Shown here in pieces: positions 9,801 through 18,327 of a stretch of 64,000 bases of DNA. Each line of letters starts with the position of its first letter. The stretch's first letter is position 1. The position numbers and the translations under genes were made by a program. The stretch covers positions 1 through 64,000 of the forward strand of contig PALD01000038.1 of NCBI GenBank assembly GCA_002710685.1, given 5' to 3'. Origin of the DNA: Cytophagaceae bacterium. GTDB taxonomy: Bacteria > Bacteroidota > Bacteroidia > Flavobacteriales > Flavobacteriaceae. Under the pieces are notes generated by a model, which was given only the letters and a program-made list of their open reading frames with translations, did not search any database and had not been told where the DNA came from.

Positions 9801-9920
9801 ACAAAATATTCTGGGTATGACCCTACCGCCTCAACGGGAGCTCCCATAGGTGGTGGAATCGACTACGGTTTCTACCCCATACCACGTACCTATATCATGG
9901 GTGTAAACCTTCAATTCTAA
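6882..9920 (+). CDS. SusC-like TonB-dependent outer-membrane transporter (glucan locus)
   Basis: From the ATG at 6882 the product has 1012 residues with signal peptide MKKILGLTILFFSSLGLYAQ. An in-frame TTG at 6807 would bury that signal and is rejected. A carboxypeptidase-regulatory-like domain (about 20-100: VSGTVTSQEDGLPLPGVNVL) precedes the plug, which starts at DEVIVIGYGSQVKRQVTGAV and includes VRIRGVATNGDNRPLIILDG-type SusC/RagA signatures. A 22-strand barrel ends in an aromatic residue (GVNLQF). It imports oligosaccharides across the outer membrane with its SusD partner 11 bases downstream. The neighbouring GH16 and GH3 genes make beta-1,3-glucan the likely cargo. Confidence 0.93.
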   Translation: MKKILGLTILFFSSLGLYAQSFSVSGTVTSQEDGLPLPGVNVLVEGTNNGAVTDFDGNYTLNDVGAGQVLSISFLGFKTQKVTVNSQRTINVSLEEDSQSLDEVIVIGYGSQVKRQVTGAVSTVSDETIANLEPLNAAQALQGTTSGVNVTPQGGAPGASANIRIRGVATNGDNRPLIILDGFQYDGDLNSLNPSDIENMTVLKDAQAAIYGAIAANGVILVTTKAGRRNQKAKISYDGYTGIQETTRTLPMLNAQEYVLLLNESYANAGQNLPFPNASGYGVGTNWQDEVFQKAPVSSHNLRIDGGAENINYSISGSHLFQEGIVGGDKASQRRNTASIALNADLSEKLNISTKLYYTYRKSRGINSFSLGSVLFNAANIAPIIDPSVDNLDGEINLGNEVVNPLTQIRNTFNSTRLNRLSGNFQASYDYAKNFELTGRIGFNTTETKGRDFAPIYNYGTGKIYTRDGNMVSLSNVNDNDYTFDLFTTYDNTINESHDVTVTVGMTAYKTWGQGLFGSRTDVQSNSWEFADFNTATGTGDNQTNSSYAYDIRRLSYFARLQYAFQDKYLLSAMLRRDSSTRFAPDKRIAPFPSFTAGWVFTEEGFFPENDILTFGKLRGSYGVLGNDRIGDFLYLSLLGGEATYVLGPDQALVNGRALGALPNPEVQWEEAKKFDLGLDLNFFGGSLTFTADYYVNNRDNLLIPNIPVSGIYGTGAPGATSPTINAGAVENKGFEFELGYNHSFSDNFSLSTNFNVSTLDNEVTEVNGTNFIEGGGFGVGQPAPARMEVGMPLGYFYGYKTDGIFQNGQEVAAHPSQAALGAEAMPGDIRYVDVNEDGVIDANDRTYIGDPIPEVTFGFNLSLNYKNFDFTTYTYGNLGNEIVRNYERNQPNVNRMSYVLDRWTGEGTSTTVPRVTTAPTANGVFSEYYVEDGSFTRIQTVSLGYTVPEVFTERVGVSKFRVYAKVDNLHTFTKYSGYDPTASTGAPIGGGIDYGFYPIPRTYIMGVNLQF

Positions 9921-9931
9921 AAAAAATCAAT

Positions 9932-11425
9932 ATGAAAATGAACATAAAATATTTCATGTTCCTTATTATCTCAGGTGGATTATTGGTTTCCTGTGGAGAT
10001 GATTTTGTGGACGTTGACCCCAAGTATCAAATAACCTCTGGTACTTATTTTACAAGTGAGGCAGATTATGAAAATGCACTCATAGGTGCTTATGACGTGC
10101 TGCAATCAACCTATGTCAATGTTATACTGGGCGAGATAGCCTCAGATAATACACACGCTGGGGGCGAAAGTGCCACAGATGTGATAGGATGGCAACAGGT
10201 GGATAGGATGGAGCATACACCCATCAATGACAACCTGGACGACATCTGGGACTGGAACTTTGCCGGTGTGCAACGTGCTGCGTTCATCATCGAGAACGAG
10301 GACAAATATGACTTTGAAGGAAAGGCCCAGATACTAGGAGAAGCCAGATTTTTACGGGCTTACTTCAATTTTGAATTGGTTAAATGGTTTGGGCCTATTC
10401 CCATCAAGCCAGAAGGTCAGTTTCAACTGGGCGATGTTACTGCTTACCCCAGGGCTTCGGTTGATGAAGTTTATGCCTATATTATCGCTGACCTTGAGAC
10501 TGCCGTGCAATCCATGGCCACGACCCCGGTAGAGGTGGGCCGTGCCAGTAAATATTCCGCGCAAGCGCTACTGGGAAAAGTACAGTTGTATAACGAGAAC
10601 TTTACCGAAGCTGCGTCAAACCTCAATGCCGTGATTGCTTCTCAACAGTTTCATCTGTATGGCACCCAGGGGGATGAAGATTATGCAGACCTTTTTGAAT
10701 ATGCTGCTGAGAACAGTGCAGAATCTGTTTTTGAAATTCAGTACACGGGTGAAGAGGGAGCCGGTTTTGGCTGCTTGCAGTGCAGCGAGGGTAATGTAAT
10801 GGTTGGGTTTAGCGGTATTCGCGGTTATAGCGGTCCCGTTTTTGAATCTGGATATGGCTTTAACCTGCCCACTCAAGAGGCTTATGATGCATTTTCTGAC
10901 GCTGATTTGCGCAGGGATGTAACGGTACTTGATATTGAGGCTTGGGCTTCGGCAAATCCATCAGTGAACTATAATGTGGGAAATCCTGACCCGGTGACCG
11001 GTCACACGGGATACTATAACAGGAAATACCTGCCACGCCAAAATGAAAACCAGGGAGATGCAAACCTTACCCAGCCCAACAATTACAGGGCAATACGCTA
11101 TGCTGATGTACTGCTCATGGCTGCTGAGGCCATGGTACGGGGCAACCTTAGTGAATCACAGGCAAGGGGTTATCTCAACCAGGTGCGCGAGCGTGCAGGG
11201 CTTGAGGATGTGACCAGCAGTGGCAATGACCTGCTTGAGGATATCTATGAAGATAGGCGCCTGGAGCTTATGGGCGAGGGGCACAGGTTTTTTGACCTTG
11301 TGCGCACTGGTAGGGCGGCCGCGGCAATAGACGGTTTTACGGCCGGCAAGAATGAAGTTTTCCCTATTCCGCTGGAGGAAATGCAGTTTGCACAGGGAAC
11401 TTGGGATCAAAATTCTGGTTATTAA
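9932..11425 (+). CDS. SusD-like surface glycan-binding lipoprotein (glucan locus)
   Basis: The 497-residue RagB/SusD protein has a lipoprotein signal (LLVSC, Cys near 21). The N-terminal SusD-like helices contain SGTYFTSEADYENALIGAYD. TPR-like pairs follow (AKYSAQALLGKVQLYNENF), and the family C-terminus has RYADVLLMAAEA, YLNQVRERAGL and RRLELMGEGHRFFDLVRTG. It pairs with the preceding SusC as the lid of the transporter and presents oligosaccharide on the cell surface. Its ending NSGY is typical of the family. It is 11 bases from SusC and 4 bases from the following surface-binding protein, so all are on one transcript. Confidence 0.93.
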   Translation: MKMNIKYFMFLIISGGLLVSCGDDFVDVDPKYQITSGTYFTSEADYENALIGAYDVLQSTYVNVILGEIASDNTHAGGESATDVIGWQQVDRMEHTPINDNLDDIWDWNFAGVQRAAFIIENEDKYDFEGKAQILGEARFLRAYFNFELVKWFGPIPIKPEGQFQLGDVTAYPRASVDEVYAYIIADLETAVQSMATTPVEVGRASKYSAQALLGKVQLYNENFTEAASNLNAVIASQQFHLYGTQGDEDYADLFEYAAENSAESVFEIQYTGEEGAGFGCLQCSEGNVMVGFSGIRGYSGPVFESGYGFNLPTQEAYDAFSDADLRRDVTVLDIEAWASANPSVNYNVGNPDPVTGHTGYYNRKYLPRQNENQGDANLTQPNNYRAIRYADVLLMAAEAMVRGNLSESQARGYLNQVRERAGLEDVTSSGNDLLEDIYEDRRLELMGEGHRFFDLVRTGRAAAAIDGFTAGKNEVFPIPLEEMQFAQGTWDQNSGY

Positions 11426-11429
11426 AAAA

Positions 11430-13478
11430 ATGGATATGAAACACTATTTATCAAAAACAATTTGGGCACTGTTTATCATAGTGGGTCTTGCGGCCTGTGA
11501 TGATGATGAGCAACTTACTGATGTAAGTGCCGGGGCGCCCAGTGAAGTAAGTGCAGATTTTAGCATACTGCAGGACAACTCGGGCACGGTTTCCATTTTT
11601 CCTTCTGGGAAAAACGCAAACAGTTTTCAGGTGGACTTTGGCGATGGCAGCGAACTTTCAGAAGAGTTTGTGACCGGTAAGGGCGTCACCCATGTTTATC
11701 CTGAGGGTACTTATAATGTTACCGTTTTTGCAAAAAGCATAACGGGAGAGGTTACTGAGATGGCGCAGGAACTTGTGGTTTCTTTCCGCGCACCAGAAAA
11801 CCTGGTGGCAACCATTACCACTGATGATAGCAACCCTTTCCTGGTCAGTGTTTCCGCAGAAGCGGAATATGCGGCATCATTTACCGTTGACTGGGGAGAG
11901 GATGCAGCTGCAGCGCCCACGGCCTTGATGCCAGGGGAAACGGTTACCCATGAATATGGCAATGTGGGGGTATATACCATCACGGTTGAAGCCCTGAGCG
12001 GTGGTACGGCGACCACGACCTATACTCAAGAGGTAGAGATTGTTGATCCGCTCGTATTGCCCATCACTTTTGAATCCCCCACAGTTGATTATTCCATTTA
12101 TGCATTTGGCGGGGGTGGCGATGCCATCGTAGTGGATAACCCAGCACCTAATGATGTTAATGATAGCCCTAAAGTGGCTTCATATACCAAGCCATCAGGT
12201 TCTGAAACCTGGGCAGGCCTAGCACGTGTGCTTAGTGAAGATATTGATTTCTCAAGATCAGACTTTATTGCGGTGGATGTATATTCTCCGGCGGCGGGCA
12301 CACCGGTTCTCTTTAAGATCGAGAACAGGGATAATGCAGATATCAATGCAGAATTCCAGGCTACCACAACAGTGGCAAATGCATGGGAAACCCTCGTTTT
12401 TGACCTATCTGGTAGGGATGCTGCACAGACTTATGGCACCATCGTGATGTTTTTTAACTTTAATATTTCAGGTACTGGAGAAACCTATTACTTTGATAAC
12501 ATTAGGAATATCGTGGTGGAGAATACAGAGCTTCCCCTTGGTTTTGAATCTGAAAACCTGTCATACAACTGGGGAGGATTTGGTGGAGCAACAGGTCAAG
12601 TAGTCGACAATCCAGATGCCAGCTCAATCAATACAAGTGCCAAGGTAACCCAACTCGATAAGGGCAATGGGGCACAAACATGGGCAGGTATCTCGCTCAA
12701 CCTTGACACACCCCTTGATTTCTCTAACGGTACCACCGCGAGGATGAAAGTATGGTCTCCTGAGGCTAATGTGCCCATCCTGTTGAAGTTTGAGGATTCT
12801 CAATCCCCACCAGATGGCAATGGTAATCCGTCAGTGATTATCGAGGTAATCACAAACACCACTGTAGCAAATGCCTGGGAAGAATTGAGTTTTGACCTGA
12901 CTTCCTTTGGGGCATTTGATGAAAACAATACATACGATAGGGTAATAGTCTTCTATGACTTCAACAGTCCCGGAGCAGGTACCACCTTCTATTTTGATGA
13001 TATCGTACTGGGGGATAGTGCCATTGTTTCGCTTTTCAGCGAAAATAATACCGATGTAAATGTCGATACATGGAGGACAGACTGGTCAGCCGCAGATTAT
13101 GAGGAAATCACCTTTGAAGGGGCTACCGTAAAACATTATTACAACCTGAACTATGTAGGTATTGAAACCACTAACCCTACTGTTGATGCTTCGGCGATGA
13201 CACACTTTCATACAGATGTTTATGTCAACAATGCCACGGCATTCAGGATTAAGTTGGTTGATTTTGGTGCAAACGGTGTCTATGATGGCGGGGGTGATGA
13301 CGTAGAGCATGAGCTTGAGTTTACAAACCTTACCGCTGGCGCATGGAACTCACTTGATATCCCCTTATCTGATTTTGCAGGGTTGACCACCCGCGGTCAC
13401 ATTGCACAATTGATTTACTCCGGTAACCCATCTGGAGCAGTAGATGTGTATTTAAAGAACATCTATTTTCATAATTAA
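11430..13478 (+). CDS. PKD-domain surface glycan-binding lipoprotein
   Basis: Starting at the ATG at 11430 (alternative 11436) gives 682 residues with a lipoprotein signal ending GLAAC. Two PKD-like beta-sandwiches follow (about 30-120 with VDFGDGSELSEEF, and 125-205 with VDWGEDAAA). Two related modules of about 150 residues come next, each with an FESP/FESE start, VVDNPD/NPAPNDVN, W-AG and an FYFDDI-type end. A third C-terminal module has FHTDVYV and VYLKNIYFHN. There is no catalytic domain. The position after SusD and the repeated jelly-roll modules match the SusE/SGBP role: capturing glucan at the surface. That the repeated modules bind laminarin is inference. In-frame upstream codons overlapping susD are not used. 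Confidence 0.85.
   Translation: MDMKHYLSKTIWALFIIVGLAACDDDEQLTDVSAGAPSEVSADFSILQDNSGTVSIFPSGKNANSFQVDFGDGSELSEEFVTGKGVTHVYPEGTYNVTVFAKSITGEVTEMAQELVVSFRAPENLVATITTDDSNPFLVSVSAEAEYAASFTVDWGEDAAAAPTALMPGETVTHEYGNVGVYTITVEALSGGTATTTYTQEVEIVDPLVLPITFESPTVDYSIYAFGGGGDAIVVDNPAPNDVNDSPKVASYTKPSGSETWAGLARVLSEDIDFSRSDFIAVDVYSPAAGTPVLFKIENRDNADINAEFQATTTVANAWETLVFDLSGRDAAQTYGTIVMFFNFNISGTGETYYFDNIRNIVVENTELPLGFESENLSYNWGGFGGATGQVVDNPDASSINTSAKVTQLDKGNGAQTWAGISLNLDTPLDFSNGTTARMKVWSPEANVPILLKFEDSQSPPDGNGNPSVIIEVITNTTVANAWEELSFDLTSFGAFDENNTYDRVIVFYDFNSPGAGTTFYFDDIVLGDSAIVSLFSENNTDVNVDTWRTDWSAADYEEITFEGATVKHYYNLNYVGIETTNPTVDASAMTHFHTDVYVNNATAFRIKLVDFGANGVYDGGGDDVEHELEFTNLTAGAWNSLDIPLSDFAGLTTRGHIAQLIYSGNPSGAVDVYLKNIYFHN
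13027..13044. repeat. Palindrome TTTCGC-N6-GCGAAA inside the surface-binding gene
   Basis: TTTCGC (13027-13032) and GCGAAA (13039-13044) face each other across TTTTCA. It is a looser relative of the dispersed palindrome family, here in coding sequence. Confidence 0.35.
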
Positions 13479-13489
13479 TAAAGAAGACT

Positions 13490-15127
13490 ATGAAGAATAT
13501 TAAAATATATTTTAAAATCTTGGTGGCAGCATTTGCTATTATGGTGCAGGCTTGCCAAGAAGACGACCAGCAATTTGGCGACATTACCGCGCCCAGCAAC
13601 CTGGTCATCACTGCAAATGTTATAGGTGCAGATGAGCAGAATCCTAATGGAGATGGTAGTGGAAAGGTTGAGTTTACCGCCACGGCTGACAATGCATCAA
13701 ACTTTAAGTTTACCTATGGCGACAATGCATCCACTCTGGCTTCAGACGGTAGCGTTACACATACATTTACAAACCCGGGTACTAACGAGTACGTGGTCAC
13801 TGTCATAGCTTCTGGTACGGCAGGAGCTGCAACCAGCAAGACGATGGCGATTACCGTTTACAGCGAGTTCAATGATCCCGAGACAAAATCATTGCTTACT
13901 GGCGATGCTAGTAAGACATGGTATGTAGCAGCAGCTTTACCGGGTCACCTGGGCGTGGGGCCGGTAGAAGGTTTTGATCCCAGTTATTATGCGGCGGCCC
14001 CTTTTGAGAAGGAGTCCGTGGGATGTTTTTACAATGATGCCATCACATTTAGTTTAAATGGGGATGGGAACATCATATACAATCTCGATAACCAGGGGGC
14101 AACATTCTTTAATGTTGACTTTTTGAGCGTGGCTGGCGGCGGCGGCGGTGAAGACCAGTGCCTTGCTTACGATACTTCGGGTGATAAATTTGTAAATCTG
14201 GCTTCTGCCCAAAACGGTGTCCCCGAAAATTTCACAACCGGTACCCAGATGATTATTGGCGATGGGGGTTTTATGAGCTACTATATTGGTACAAGCAACT
14301 ATGAAATCCTGGAACTTACGGATGATTACATGTATGTAAGGGCCATTCCAGGTTCAAATCCAGCACTGGCTTGGTATTTAAAATTTACTACAGATCCTGA
14401 TGGCGGCGGCAACAGTGTCTCTCCAGATATCCTGGAAACACAATACAGTACCCTGGCATGGTCAGATGAATTTGACGCAGCGAGCCTGGATACTTCTCTA
14501 TGGAATTATGAAATAGGCAACAACGGGGGTTGGGGCAATGGCGAGAAACAGTACTATACAGATTCAAACACATCCATTGTAGATGGTGTATTGCATATTA
14601 CGGCCAAAAAAGAACCAACAAACGGTTTTGATTATTCTTCTGCAAGGATTACCACGCAGGACAATTATGAGTTTACCTATGGTAGGGTAGAAGTTCGCGC
14701 AAAGCTTGCCGGAGGTGGCGGTACCTGGCCAGCCATCTGGATGCTTGGGGCAAACTTTGATGAAGTGGGATGGCCCACGACAGGTGAGATTGATATCATG
14801 GAGTACGTGGGCAATAATCCTGGGCATACGTCAAGTGCATTGCACTTACCGGGAAACAGTGGTGGCAACGCCATTTTTAACGATACTGAGGTTGAAAATG
14901 AAACCACAGAGTTTCACAACTATACGGTAGAGTGGAGGGAAGATGAAATCATACTGGCGGTTGATGATGTGGTTCACCTGCGTTATAGCAATACTGCAGA
15001 CACCCCATTCAATAAGCCATTTTTCTTGATTCTCAACGTGGCCATGGGCGGCACCCTAGGGGGTGATATAGACCCTAACTTTACAGAATCTACCATGGAG
15101 ATTGATTATGTAAAAGTCTATCAATAA
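13490..15127 (+). CDS. GH16 endo-beta-1,3-glucanase lipoprotein with PKD domain
   Basis: This 545-residue lipoprotein (signal ending MVQAC) has a PKD-like domain (about 45-125). A middle domain of about 170 residues that I do not recognise follows (130-300, contains YMYVRAIPGSNPALAWYL). The GH16 domain (310-545) has the active-site motif GEIDIMEYVG at about 432-441, with nucleophile Glu433, Asp435 and acid/base Glu438. The E-x-D-x-M-E spacing with an extra residue is that of laminarinases. WSDEFD opens the domain and VDYVKVY closes it. It probably cuts laminarin at the cell surface to feed the SusC/D pair. It sits 11 bases after the surface-binding gene and 7 before GH3. Confidence 0.9.
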   Translation: MKNIKIYFKILVAAFAIMVQACQEDDQQFGDITAPSNLVITANVIGADEQNPNGDGSGKVEFTATADNASNFKFTYGDNASTLASDGSVTHTFTNPGTNEYVVTVIASGTAGAATSKTMAITVYSEFNDPETKSLLTGDASKTWYVAAALPGHLGVGPVEGFDPSYYAAAPFEKESVGCFYNDAITFSLNGDGNIIYNLDNQGATFFNVDFLSVAGGGGGEDQCLAYDTSGDKFVNLASAQNGVPENFTTGTQMIIGDGGFMSYYIGTSNYEILELTDDYMYVRAIPGSNPALAWYLKFTTDPDGGGNSVSPDILETQYSTLAWSDEFDAASLDTSLWNYEIGNNGGWGNGEKQYYTDSNTSIVDGVLHITAKKEPTNGFDYSSARITTQDNYEFTYGRVEVRAKLAGGGGTWPAIWMLGANFDEVGWPTTGEIDIMEYVGNNPGHTSSALHLPGNSGGNAIFNDTEVENETTEFHNYTVEWREDEIILAVDDVVHLRYSNTADTPFNKPFFLILNVAMGGTLGGDIDPNFTESTMEIDYVKVYQ

Positions 15128-15134
15128 CAGTAAG

Positions 15135-17414
15135 ATGTTTAAAAATAGCGTCTTAACAACAATCATATGCGCGATTGGCTGGATTCCTTTATTGGCCCAG
15201 CAAGGGCTAAATAAGCTGGATCCAGCCATGGAGCATAAGATAGACTCAGTACTCAATATGATGACACTGAGGGAAAAAGTGGGTCAAATGAACCAGTACA
15301 GTGGGGGCTTTGAGGTTACGGGCACCCCCTCAGACCTGGACACCAAGGCAAAGATTGAGAAACTTAAAAACGGTGAGCTGGGATCCATGCTCAATGTGCT
15401 TGGCGCAAAAAACACACGAGAATACCAAGAGCTTGTCATGAATAATTCAAGGATGAAGATTCCCCTGTTGTTTGGGTATGATGTCATTCATGGATACAGG
15501 ACCATAACACCCGTACCCCTGGGTGAAACAGCAAGCTGGGACCTTAAATTAATTGAAGAAAGCGCTGCCCTGGCAGCAAAAGAATCTGCTGCTGCGGGAT
15601 TGCACTGGACCTTTGCACCCATGATAGACGTATCTCGGGATGCACGCTGGGGCAGGATTATGGAAGGTGCTGGCGAAGACCCTTACCTTGTGGCGATGGC
15701 CGGCGTGGCACGCATTAAAGGCTTACAGGGAGATGACCTTGCTGATGAAGCTACCATCGCAGCTTGCGCAAAACATTTTGCCGGGTATGGCTTTGCTGAA
15801 GCGGGAAGGGATTATAACACGGTGAACGTGGGAGATTCTGAACTGCACAACGCAATACTTTATCCCTTTAAAAAAGCAAATGAGGCCGGGGTTGCAACCT
15901 TTATGAACTCATTTAATGAGCTTGACGGCATTCCTTCAACGGGAAATGAATACCTGCAGCGCAAAATACTTAAAGGTAAATGGGGTTTTAAGGGGTTCAT
16001 AGTATCAGACTGGGCATCCATTGCAGAGATGATAACCCACGGTTTTGTCGCAAACAGTGATGAAGCTGCACAAAAGGCCGCAATAGCCGGCAGCGATATG
16101 GATATGGAAGGCCATATTTATGAAGCCTCCCTAGAAAAATTGGTCAAAAGTAAAAAGGTGGATGAAGGTATTGTTGACGATGCCGTGCGCCGCATCTTAA
16201 GGGTGAAGTTTGCACTGGGACTTTTTGACAATCCCTATAAATACAGCGATGAAAAACGTGAAAAACAAGTTCTGCTCGCTGATGAAAATTTGGCGAAAGC
16301 CAGGGAAATAGCACGTAAATCCATTGTCCTGCTCAAGAATGAAGGCAGTATTTTACCCCTTAAAAAAGACATCGGGAGCATCGCCGTCATTGGTCCGCTG
16401 GCAGATGATAAGGATTCTCCCATAGGCAACTGGCGCGCTCAAGGCGAAAGCAACTCGGCCGTTTCAGTACTGGAGGGTGTCCAGGCCGCGGTCTCCAAGA
16501 AGACCAAGATAAACCATGCAAAGGGCGCAGACCTGGGCATGGGCGTGCGCACCTTCTTGAAACCGTTGCAGATCAACACAACAGACACTTCAGGATTTGA
16601 CAAGGCCGTGGACGCCGCAAAAAATTCTGATGTGGTGGTGATGGTGCTGGGAGAAGATGCCTTTCAAACCGGGGAAGGCCGCAGCCAGACAGATGTTAAG
16701 TTACGCGGTGTGCAACAAGAGCTGCTGGATGCCGTGGCAGGGGTAAACGACAATATCGTGCTCGTGCTAATGAACGGGCGGCCGCTGGATATCGTAAAAC
16801 CCAGCAATATGTCACGGGCAGTCGTGGAGACCTGGTTTTTGGGCTCTGAGGCGGGCAATGCCATTGCCGATGTGCTTTTTGGCGATTATAACCCCAGTGG
16901 CAAGCTACCGGTTTCCTTTCCACGTGCTGTGGGGCAGGAGCCGCTGTATTATAACCAGAAGACCACCGGGCGGCCTTCCAATCCTTCAGATGTGACCTAC
17001 TCGGCATATACTGACCTTCAGCGGGATGCCTTTTATCCTTTTGGTTTTGGCCTTAGCTATACTACTTTCGCTTATAGCGAAATATCATTAAGTGCACCCT
17101 CATTCAATAAAGGGGGGAACATCACGGCAAGCGTTGAAGTCACCAACACCGGTAATACTACCGGAAGGGAAGTGGTACAGCTTTATATTCATGACCAGGT
17201 GGCCAGCAGGACAAGACCAGTGAGGGAATTGCGCGATTTTAGCCTTGTTGACCTCAAGCCGGGCGAGACAAAAACGGTGCAATTTGAGATTGATGAAGAA
17301 ACGCTTGAGTTTTATACTGCAAATAAAACCTGGGAGGCAGAGCCAGGGGAATTCAAATTGTTCATCGGGACAAACTCGGTGGATACCCGAGAAACAAGTT
17401 TTACCTTAAACTAA
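15135..17414 (+). CDS. bglX: GH3 beta-glucosidase, BglX-like
   Basis: The 759-residue secreted enzyme has a signal peptide ending at about residue 21 (PLLAQ). The (beta/alpha)8 domain has LLFGYDVIHGYRTITPVP and KHFAGYG, with the catalytic nucleophile Asp292 in GFIVSDWASI. The (alpha/beta)6 domain has GRPLDIVKPS and FLGSEAGNAIADVLFGDYNP. A C-terminal fibronectin-III-like domain contains VEVTNTGNTTGREVVQLY. Length and order match periplasmic BglX-type exo-beta-glucosidases. In this operon it would release glucose from the oligosaccharides imported by SusC/D. The symbol reflects family resemblance; linkage specificity is not visible in the sequence. Confidence 0.92.
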   Translation: MFKNSVLTTIICAIGWIPLLAQQGLNKLDPAMEHKIDSVLNMMTLREKVGQMNQYSGGFEVTGTPSDLDTKAKIEKLKNGELGSMLNVLGAKNTREYQELVMNNSRMKIPLLFGYDVIHGYRTITPVPLGETASWDLKLIEESAALAAKESAAAGLHWTFAPMIDVSRDARWGRIMEGAGEDPYLVAMAGVARIKGLQGDDLADEATIAACAKHFAGYGFAEAGRDYNTVNVGDSELHNAILYPFKKANEAGVATFMNSFNELDGIPSTGNEYLQRKILKGKWGFKGFIVSDWASIAEMITHGFVANSDEAAQKAAIAGSDMDMEGHIYEASLEKLVKSKKVDEGIVDDAVRRILRVKFALGLFDNPYKYSDEKREKQVLLADENLAKAREIARKSIVLLKNEGSILPLKKDIGSIAVIGPLADDKDSPIGNWRAQGESNSAVSVLEGVQAAVSKKTKINHAKGADLGMGVRTFLKPLQINTTDTSGFDKAVDAAKNSDVVVMVLGEDAFQTGEGRSQTDVKLRGVQQELLDAVAGVNDNIVLVLMNGRPLDIVKPSNMSRAVVETWFLGSEAGNAIADVLFGDYNPSGKLPVSFPRAVGQEPLYYNQKTTGRPSNPSDVTYSAYTDLQRDAFYPFGFGLSYTTFAYSEISLSAPSFNKGGNITASVEVTNTGNTTGREVVQLYIHDQVASRTRPVRELRDFSLVDLKPGETKTVQFEIDEETLEFYTANKTWEAEPGEFKLFIGTNSVDTRETSFTLN
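16291..16302. repeat. Dispersed palindrome TGGC-GAAA-GCCA within the GH3 gene
   Basis: TGGCGAAAGCCA is read here as Leu-Ala-Lys-Ala. The same bases occur elsewhere in other reading frames, so the conservation is at DNA level. Confidence 0.5.
17066..17082. repeat. Palindrome TTTCGCT-TAT-AGCGAAA in the GH3 gene
   Basis: A perfect 7-base inverted repeat around a 3-base centre, located in the coding sequence near the C-terminal domain. Related in sequence to the dispersed family but without the GGC/GCC core. Confidence 0.35.
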
Positions 17415-17418
17415 AACG

Positions 17419-18183
17419 ATGAAGAGCAAGATATTGATGTTTTTATTGTTGCCGCTGGGCATGTTTGCCCAGACAGGGGCTGTTGTGGTATGGCAAGAAG
17501 ATTTTGACGATGAAGAACTTGACCCTAACGTATGGAATTATGAACTGGGCAATGGATGTCCCGATATTTGTGGATGGGGCAACAACGAGCGCCAAATCTA
17601 TACCAAGAACAATCACAGGATAGAGGATGGGTATCTAATCATAACCGCAAAAAAAGAGGACTCCACATATACCTCCACCCGTATCACCACAAAAGGGAAA
17701 CGGGAATTTAAGTACGGCAGGATGGAAGCCCGGGCAAAGGTACCTACCGGTAAGGGCATCTGGCCCGCCTTCTGGATGCTGGGTTCAAACATAGGAGAAG
17801 TGGGATGGCCTCGCAGTGGCGAGATTGATATCCTGGAGTATGTGGGCCGCCAGCCAGATACCGTGTACACCACGCTTCACCTGCCCGCTGGTTATGGTGA
17901 TAATGGCTTCTCAAAGCAAACCAGGATGGAGGATGTAGAAGAAGGTTTTCATACCTATGCGATAGACTGGTCACCTGAAAAGATTGATTTTCTTGTAGAC
18001 AATAAAAAGGTCTATGGGTACTCGGTAGATGCAAAGACCGAAGAGAACTGGCCCTTTGATCAACCCTTCTATTTTATCCTCAACGTTGCCGTGGGAGGGA
18101 ACTTTGGAGGTCCAGAGGTTGATGATTCCATCTTTCCACAAGAGTATATTGTAGATTATGTAAGGGTCTACAAAATGGAATAA
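17419..18183 (+). CDS. Secreted single-domain GH16 endo-beta-1,3-glucanase
   Basis: This 254-residue protein has a short signal peptide (LLLPLGMFAQ) and one GH16 domain. WQEDFDDEELDPNVWNYELG opens it, the active-site motif GEIDILEYVG has Glu135, Asp137 and Glu140, and VDYVRVYK closes it. It has no lipobox and no extra domains, unlike the GH16 lipoprotein two genes upstream, so it probably works in the periplasm on imported oligosaccharides or is released. It starts 4 bases after the GH3 stop and is the last gene of the operon, followed directly by a strong terminator. Laminarinase is the most likely activity. Confidence 0.9.
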   Translation: MKSKILMFLLLPLGMFAQTGAVVVWQEDFDDEELDPNVWNYELGNGCPDICGWGNNERQIYTKNNHRIEDGYLIITAKKEDSTYTSTRITTKGKREFKYGRMEARAKVPTGKGIWPAFWMLGSNIGEVGWPRSGEIDILEYVGRQPDTVYTTLHLPAGYGDNGFSKQTRMEDVEEGFHTYAIDWSPEKIDFLVDNKKVYGYSVDAKTEENWPFDQPFYFILNVAVGGNFGGPEVDDSIFPQEYIVDYVRVYKME

Positions 18184-18211
18184 TATTATTATGATATTAA
18201 AAACCAATAGT

Positions 18212-18242
18212 ATCCCATTCTAGCAAGGATGGGATTTTTTTT
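18212..18242 (+). terminator. Rho-independent terminator of the glucan operon
   Basis: ATCCCAT (18212-18218) pairs with ATGGGAT (18229-18235), followed by a run of eight T. It ends the transcript of the SusC-to-GH16 operon 28 bases after the last stop codon. Confidence 0.85.
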
Positions 18243-18247
18243 GTCAA

Positions 18248-18281
18248 AATCAATTTGCGTGTATATACACGCAAATTGATT
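18248..18281. promoter_or_regulatory. Perfect 34-bp palindrome, LacI-type operator before lacI
   Basis: The sequence is identical to its reverse complement over all 34 bases, centred at 18264/18265. The core is TTGCGTGTATATACACGCAA. It lies 47 bases before the start codon of the LacI-family gene and shares the GCGTGTA/ACAC halves with the sites at 19399, 19520 and 27628. An autoregulatory operator is the simplest reading. Confidence 0.75.
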
Positions 18282-18327
18282 AAGTTTACCTAAATTAGTC
18301 AGCTAGGTGATAATTAAGATATAGGTC

